A stretch of DNA of 43,806 nt from contig JARBJD010000479.1 in NCBI GenBank assembly GCA_033064195.1, positions 1 through 43,806 on the forward strand. Reading direction: 5' to 3'. Origin of the DNA: Blattamonas nauphoetae (Eukaryota; Preaxostyla; Oxymonadida). The notes beneath the pieces are model-generated. The model was not told the origin of the DNA and did no database searches. It was given only the letters and a program-made list of their open reading frames with translations. The position numbers and the translations under genes were made by a program. This document shows, one piece after another, positions 38,990-43,806 of this stretch (its first letter is position 1; each line of letters starts with the position of its first letter).

Positions 38990-41802
38990 CCGAAGGCTCT
39001 CACCAATGCAGACGATGTCGAGCTGAAGGATCTTCTCAAACTCCACGAAGCTTCACAGCCAATTGAGATTGTTGACTATATGTTGGTCTTTGAAAATACA
39101 GAGCATCCATCGTTCAAAGAGAAAGAGACAAAAATCCTTGAAGAGGCAGCCGTATGGAATCTTCTGTTCTCTACCCCGCATTCTCTCACTCATCACATCC
39201 ATTCTCATCTCGAATATCCAGAAGAAAAAATCTAAAGAAAAAAACCGAAGACAGACACGTTATCAAGCGCCTGCTCGAACGTCTGTGCTAAAAGTGGTAG
39301 ACCTCCCGGAGAACCTCGAATGCGATGCTAACAAAAGTGCTGGAGACTTGGTTGACGACGAGATTGCACAGATCCGGCTGGAACAGTCGAGAGAACGACG
39401 AGAACACCAACAGACCAAAAGTACGAAAAAGCAGTAAAAGAGGCTGAAATGGCAGAGGTCGCACAAACTGAAAACAACGATGATGTCAACGAGGTGGCAC
39501 TCTTTTCCAAGTCGAAGCAGAAGACCAGCAAAGACATTGAGAAAGTCAAGCAGCTCATCATGACCAAGCTCGCAGACCGAAGAATCGCTTTCGACGAACA
39601 GAAGAGCGTTGACGGAAAGAACATTCTTCTTCGAATTTCTGCCATATTTGAGGCCTTGTGTATCGAAGCGGAACGTCTCCACATCAAAAGGTTCTCAAAG
39701 AAGAGTTCGTCACGAACGAAGATGACACCGGCATCATCGAATTCACCGTTCAGCACAGAAAAGATTTTCCGGGGATTGATCGGCCAAATGTGTTTTTCTA
39801 CCCTTCCGAGCGAAAGTGACTTGCCTGGTCGCTCCTCACTTCCATAGAGGTTACCAACGACGATAAATTTGGAGACATTCCCTTTGGGGACAGCCTCATC
39901 CCTCAAGTCGGTGTGGAAGTGGTACAAGTTCGGGCTAGGAACGCCACCCAATGCACTTGCCAGCTATTTCGGTTGAGAGGGTTGCAGCACAGTTCGCGTT
40001 CAACGAATACCTCATCAAGTCACTCTCCATCCTCGCATTGGTTGGGATCGTCGTCTTCGTCCTCGACCAGGTGGACAGGACAGGCACTGCACGAACAATT
40101 GCGTAGCTCGTCGATGTTGTCATCATCTTCGTCCGGTCTTCCATTTTCGACCGTCTCTGGCGCCGAAAGAACGCGCGCAGCCTGTACGACACAAACTCCC
40201 TCAAACCAACCGAGCCAGACATGATCCGACCCGTGTTCATCGGAAAGATGCAGTTCTCAGACATCACCGGCCACACCGAACGTGTCTACCCCACCCGACT
40301 CAAAGTGTGTCGGACAGTGGTAAGCTGGATCGTCAGTGCCATCTTCCTCGCTCTCTCGATTGCGGGGCAGTGGGCGACTGTGTTCTACGAGGCAGACCTT
40401 GTCAGCACATTTCATGTCCAGGCCGATTCGGAGGCTGTACTGTTCCTCGTCCGATGCAAGCCTGGCCTGATCAACGGAGTGCTGCAGATGGTACTGTGGT
40501 CACTGTATGGACGAGTGGCGGTGTGGCTGACCGAGTTTGAGAATCACAAACGGTCGGAAAAGCACGAATTGTGGTATACGATGAAGATGGTTGTGTTTCT
40601 GCTGGTGAACTCGTCGTTCTCGTTCTTCATCATCTTGCCCAGAGCCGATCTGGGAAGAGCGTCCAACGAGGACGAGCTCTTCAAGCAGCTCACTCTTCGT
40701 GCGAACATCCTCCTCATCCTCCAGTTCCTGAAGAGGAGCTCGGACACACTGTCATTGGCAATCTGATCGGGAGTGTCCCTGTGTGGAGGAGACGAGCACA
40801 AACACGACACTACGAACGGAAGAAGAGGGCGCTGTGAAGAACTTGGACGACGACCAGTCGCGCTTCAACACCCCAACACCCGGTATGGACCTGATGAGCC
40901 AAGACCTGTATAGCCAGACACAAAGCAGGCTGAACACAATGGAGACAGCAGACGACGTGCGGGGGCGGAAGGGGAAGAAAGAAAAGTAGAAGAAGAAGGT
41001 CAGGCAGTCCACCAAAATGACTGTGGTGCCACGCGAGCTGATGCTGGAGCTGCGGGAGAAGCGGAGGGAGTTCAGGGAGTACGAGAACGAGTACAACAAA
41101 CGCATGTCGGAAGTCGAGTTTGAGCAGTCGAAGGGCAAGTACGATTACGTGCAGCAGTATCTGGACAAGCTGAACTACATCCTGCAGATCGCCTTCTTCA
41201 CTCCGATCTCGCCCCTCTCGTCCCTCGTGGCTCTCATCAGCGGCGTGCTCGACACCCTCTCCGCGCGGTACAAGCTGCTCAACACAAAGCAACACCCGAT
41301 CCCGTCGACTCGCCCAAACACGTCGTGGATGGAAACGTCGATCACGACGATCATCTGGGCCTCCATCCCGCTCACCACACTCGAGCTGTATTACTGTTTC
41401 CGCGCCAAGCTGACCGACCTCTTCACGGGAGGCTACACTCCAACCACTGCGACAACGCAGCGTTTGTTTTCTTCATCCAGTTTCTTGCTGCGTTGGCACT
41501 GGAGAACTTGTTTCTGGCAGTCCGTGCGGCGATTGCGCTGTCTGTCAGTGCGGTCCCGAGAATGGTGCGCAGATCGATCAAAGAGGACGAGGTGACTTAC
41601 TTTCTCTTCCTCAAATTCATTTCCCTTTTTCAGAAAATGTAAGAGGATATGCTCAGCCTTGTCAAATAAAACGATAAGAAGGAGCGTGAGAGGAAGCGAT
41701 TCAAGACGGACATGGAGGAGTTCTACAGAAAACAAGAAGAACGGAAGAAGAAGCAAATCCTTGACATTCACCCCGAACTCAAGAAGAAAAAGCATCCTTA
41801 AT
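38990..41802 (+). pseudogene. Anoctamin/TMEM16-family protein gene, decayed
   Basis: Blocks typical of anoctamins (membrane calcium-activated channels or lipid scramblases) occur in order. They are IVDYMLVFE of the N-terminal dimerisation domain (~39,070); ALASYFG and AAQFAFNEYLIKSL before the first helix (~39,950); RPVFIGKMQFSDITGHTERVYP (~40,230) without the last two residues counted as diagnostic; LYGRVAVWLTEFENHKRSEK (~40,500); FLLVNSSFSFF; QYLDKLNYILQIAFFTPISP (~41,155); and ENLFLAVRAAIAL...VPRMVRRSIKEDE, the last helix (~41,500). The tail is Lys/Glu-rich. One frame change is explained by an intron at 39,152-39,221. Others near 39,430, 39,690, 39,920, 39,970, 40,740 and 41,450 are not, and in-frame stops occur at 40,104, 40,987, 41,640 and 41,667. 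Either it is a pseudogene or the assembly is error-rich here. Confidence 0.75.
39152..39221 (+). other. Probable 70-bp spliceosomal intron in the anoctamin gene
   Basis: It begins GTATGG and ends ATATCCAG. Removing it joins codon-phase-0 exons: GAG GCA GCC upstream and AAG AAA AAA downstream, moving from one open frame to the next. The interior is pyrimidine-rich (TTCTCTCACTCATCACATCC). A second candidate, 41,592-41,633 (GTGACTTAC...TTTTTCAG, 42 bases), is in frame and so less certain. Confidence 0.6.
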
Positions 41803-41970
41803 CAAGGTGCTTTCCCTTCTTCATTTGGTGCGTATTAATTTTTCACATTTTAACTTGCTTCTAATCGATCCAACCCCTTAAACATATCTCACCTGGTTTC
41901 AGCTTTCTTTCTTCGTTTATCTTGTTTCTGTGCATTCTTCGATTCATTTCTTATGCACTCATGATTGTAG

Positions 41971-42320
41971 ACTGCATCTGCTCAAATCGACACGGAATTC
42001 GGGGCGATCAAGCTGAAAGTGGGCTTCATCCTCATCTTCGACGACATCATCGGGCTTAAGATGCAGCAGAGCATCTACCTGCGCTCAGAGGGTCTGACGT
42101 ACCAGATGGAGTCAGAGAAGGAGCTTCCTATTCGCATATCTCTATTTTGTAGTCCGTCACATCAAACTTCTTTTATGTCGACTACTAACTTGTCCTTTCA
42201 TCTCAGCTTATCCAAGCATATCCACACATCCCTACTGACAACATATCTGAACAGAGTCTATGTTCTGGAGATTTTCAGCGAAGCCTATCATTCAAACCAG
42301 GTAACAGCCCGACCACATGG
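41971..42320 (+). other. Probable exons of an unrecognised host gene
   Basis: After a TGATTGTAG acceptor-like site, 41,971-42,148 reads an open frame including IDTEFGAIKLKVGFILIFDD and GLTYQMESEKELP. A 58-base intron candidate follows (42,149-42,206, GTAGTCC...CTAACTTGTCCTTTCATCTCAG) with a clear CTAAC branch-like motif. The next segment reads LSKHIHTSLLTTYLNRVYVLEIF, and another candidate intron runs from GTAACAG (~42,300) to TTCGGTCGCAG (~42,407). No family is recognised and no start codon is certain. Confidence 0.4.
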
Positions 42321-42409
42321 GATATATTCTTAATATGGAATTCTTGATAATTCACGCTGTTTCTCTGTTATGTTCGTTCATTATTTGTCGTTCTTTCGGT
42401 CGCAGATCG

Positions 42410-43806
42410 GAGAGTCTACAATCAACATCCTGACGCAGGATCGCAGCTGTCCGCACTGAATGATCTCCAACAAGAACACTTTTACGACAACAACGTCATT
42501 TGCCAGCTCAAAGTCTGCTTTCCACTTCATCTTATTGACCATTTTCTCTCCCATCGTCTCCATCCATTCCACAACAAACGTCATCAGTTGGTTGACCAAA
42601 GCTAAAACCACGCCCACTGCTACATCATCAAAGCCACAGACTCCTTTGGCACAGAAAATAAAACAGAAGACACAAGTGTCTGCCACATCCCAAACACCCA
42701 TCGCACTCCAACACGCCTGAATGCATCAATGAAGCTGAGTAATATTCATGGATCCAGTCAACCAGATTAAATCAGCTCTCTAAGCGCAGTCGACTCTGTG
42801 GCCATTGAGTTTGGTCATCAAGATATCCAAACGCTTCTTCAAATCAAGAAGTCGGCTGTTTTCGTGAATAGGATATACAATACTCTTGCCAAAATTCTTC
42901 GATCTGAATTATTGGGCGAGTTTGGGCACAGTTGCTGCTTGCTGGTTCAAATTGTCGCTGACGACAGTCCCAATGCGATTTCCACGATTCTAAAGAAGGA
43001 TTGAACAGATCGCAGATCGAGAAATTGGAAGATTCCAAGTGGATAGTGTTGAGGATACATTTGTAGCGACGTGACATGTTACAAGGAACCACAGACTAGA
43101 GTAAACACCTCATCGAACAAAACACTCTCTCTGTCCTCGTTCGCGGACTTGAATGCTAACTTGAACATTACAAATGCATCCATGATCCAATTGCACAAAA
43201 TTATCCTTTCCAGCGTCCAGATGACACCTGACTTCGAACCACACACAGCTTAGAGAAAAGCGAGGATTCTGGAAGTCTCTCGTTCAATAACAACCAAGTC
43301 TCAACTGTTTCTCATTTTCCCGAATTCTTCATATCATGGTAGTGTCAGTCATTTCACCTGATTGCTGCCCAAAATCTCCTTTTCTCCGAACAAGTTCCAT
43401 CTCCGGCTAACACAATGGTGAGGGCGATAAACGGCTCTTATTCATCATGTAATTGAAAGAATTTAGCGATGATGTCGTTCAAACGTGTTGTAACTGAAAC
43501 TGTTTCAAGAAATGATGGTCGATTGATTCTTGTTGTGTGAGACGTAAAACGATGGTGATTTCCGACTTTCAACTTATTAAATGAGTGAGTATGGTCTGTA
43601 TGTTGCAATAAGCCGGTTTGGGTTTCATCATCTTATCCTTCAGAGGCGAATGACGAGCAGATCAATCTTAGCTTTCTTGGTTCCTGAAGAGTCGGTATTC
43701 CAGATCTAAATGATCAGAAAAGATGTTCTTCTGTTCTGCATTTTCGTAGTGACGGTATTAAGATTGTCAGGGAATGTGATCCATACTGGGGTATCAGTCT
43801 TCCTGG
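42410..43806. other. Right edge, no gene recognised
   Basis: Plus-strand ORFs at 42,460-42,720, 42,798-43,004 and 43,071-43,253 are Ser/Thr/Asn-rich with no motif. They may be further exons or surface-protein remains. Beyond 43,260 nothing is identified. Confidence 0.3.

Noticed and set aside
40104-41669. In-frame TAA/TAG in the anoctamin region, suggesting a code where these mean Gln, as reported for the oxymonad Streblomastix
   Set aside because: A TGA and several frame changes also interrupt the same gene, and the whole Polinton ORFs end cleanly on TAA or TAG at sensible lengths. Decay or sequence error explains it better.
1-43806. CRISPR arrays, rRNA or tRNA genes
   Set aside because: The tandem repeats present have no regular unique spacers, and no rRNA core or tRNA-like cloverleaf was spotted by eye; a covariance search was not possible.

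Overview
The window reads as a protist nuclear locus dominated by one large Polinton/Maverick-type element (about 10,940-37,673, roughly 26.7 kb) sitting among other mobile elements and decayed host genes. The host is most like an oxymonad/Preaxostyla flagellate such as Blattamonas. This is inferred from very short GT-AG introns, remnants of a kinase-type and surface-protein gene family, short-period minisatellites inside coding-like sequence, and a Polinton with kilobase-long terminal inverted repeats. Another protist is possible, and no rRNA or tRNA gene is visible to settle it.

Left flank (1-10,939): a non-autonomous DNA transposon candidate (306-2998; 16-bp terminal inverted repeats, perfect 8-bp target duplication) carries about ten degenerate copies of a ~137-bp repeat. 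A second candidate (3262-6844; hAT-like TAGGCATGGGCA ends) encloses remains of a kinase-like gene. Then come a mariner transposase C-terminal fragment abutting a 30-bp minisatellite, a 29-bp triple repeat, an unrecognised 126-aa ORF, and a fragment resembling the inner part of a Polinton terminal repeat.

Polinton (10,940-37,673): terminal inverted repeats of ~3.2 and ~3.35 kb, built partly of ~120-bp subrepeats, bracket a compact gene set. In order these are a two-repeat small protein, a protein-primed family B DNA polymerase region (with OTU-like, zinc-finger and HNH-like segments), a small ORF, a retroviral-type integrase region, a coiled-coil small protein, a packaging ATPase (minus strand), two unknown proteins, two short hydrophobic MAPG proteins, a major-capsid-like protein, a second capsid paralogue split by a ~5-kb insertion, a small candidate virion protein, and a fibre-like protein with a Peptidase_S74 chaperone domain (minus strand). 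Most genes start directly after a T-rich motif ending in (T)AAATG. The element is a fossil: the polymerase and integrase regions and the second capsid gene are broken, with about eight to ten breaks in all, while several virion-type genes look whole.

The nested insertion (27,117-32,085) has matching inverted ends, no visible transposase, fragments of spliced and surface-type host genes, and a ~0.9-kb 17-bp minisatellite.

Right flank (37,674-43,806): a GC-richer tyrosine-recombinase C-terminal fragment directly abuts the Polinton end and is followed by a strong long hairpin. Next lies a decayed anoctamin/TMEM16 gene (about 38,990-41,802) with at least one recognisable 70-bp intron, then exon-like pieces of an unrecognised gene.
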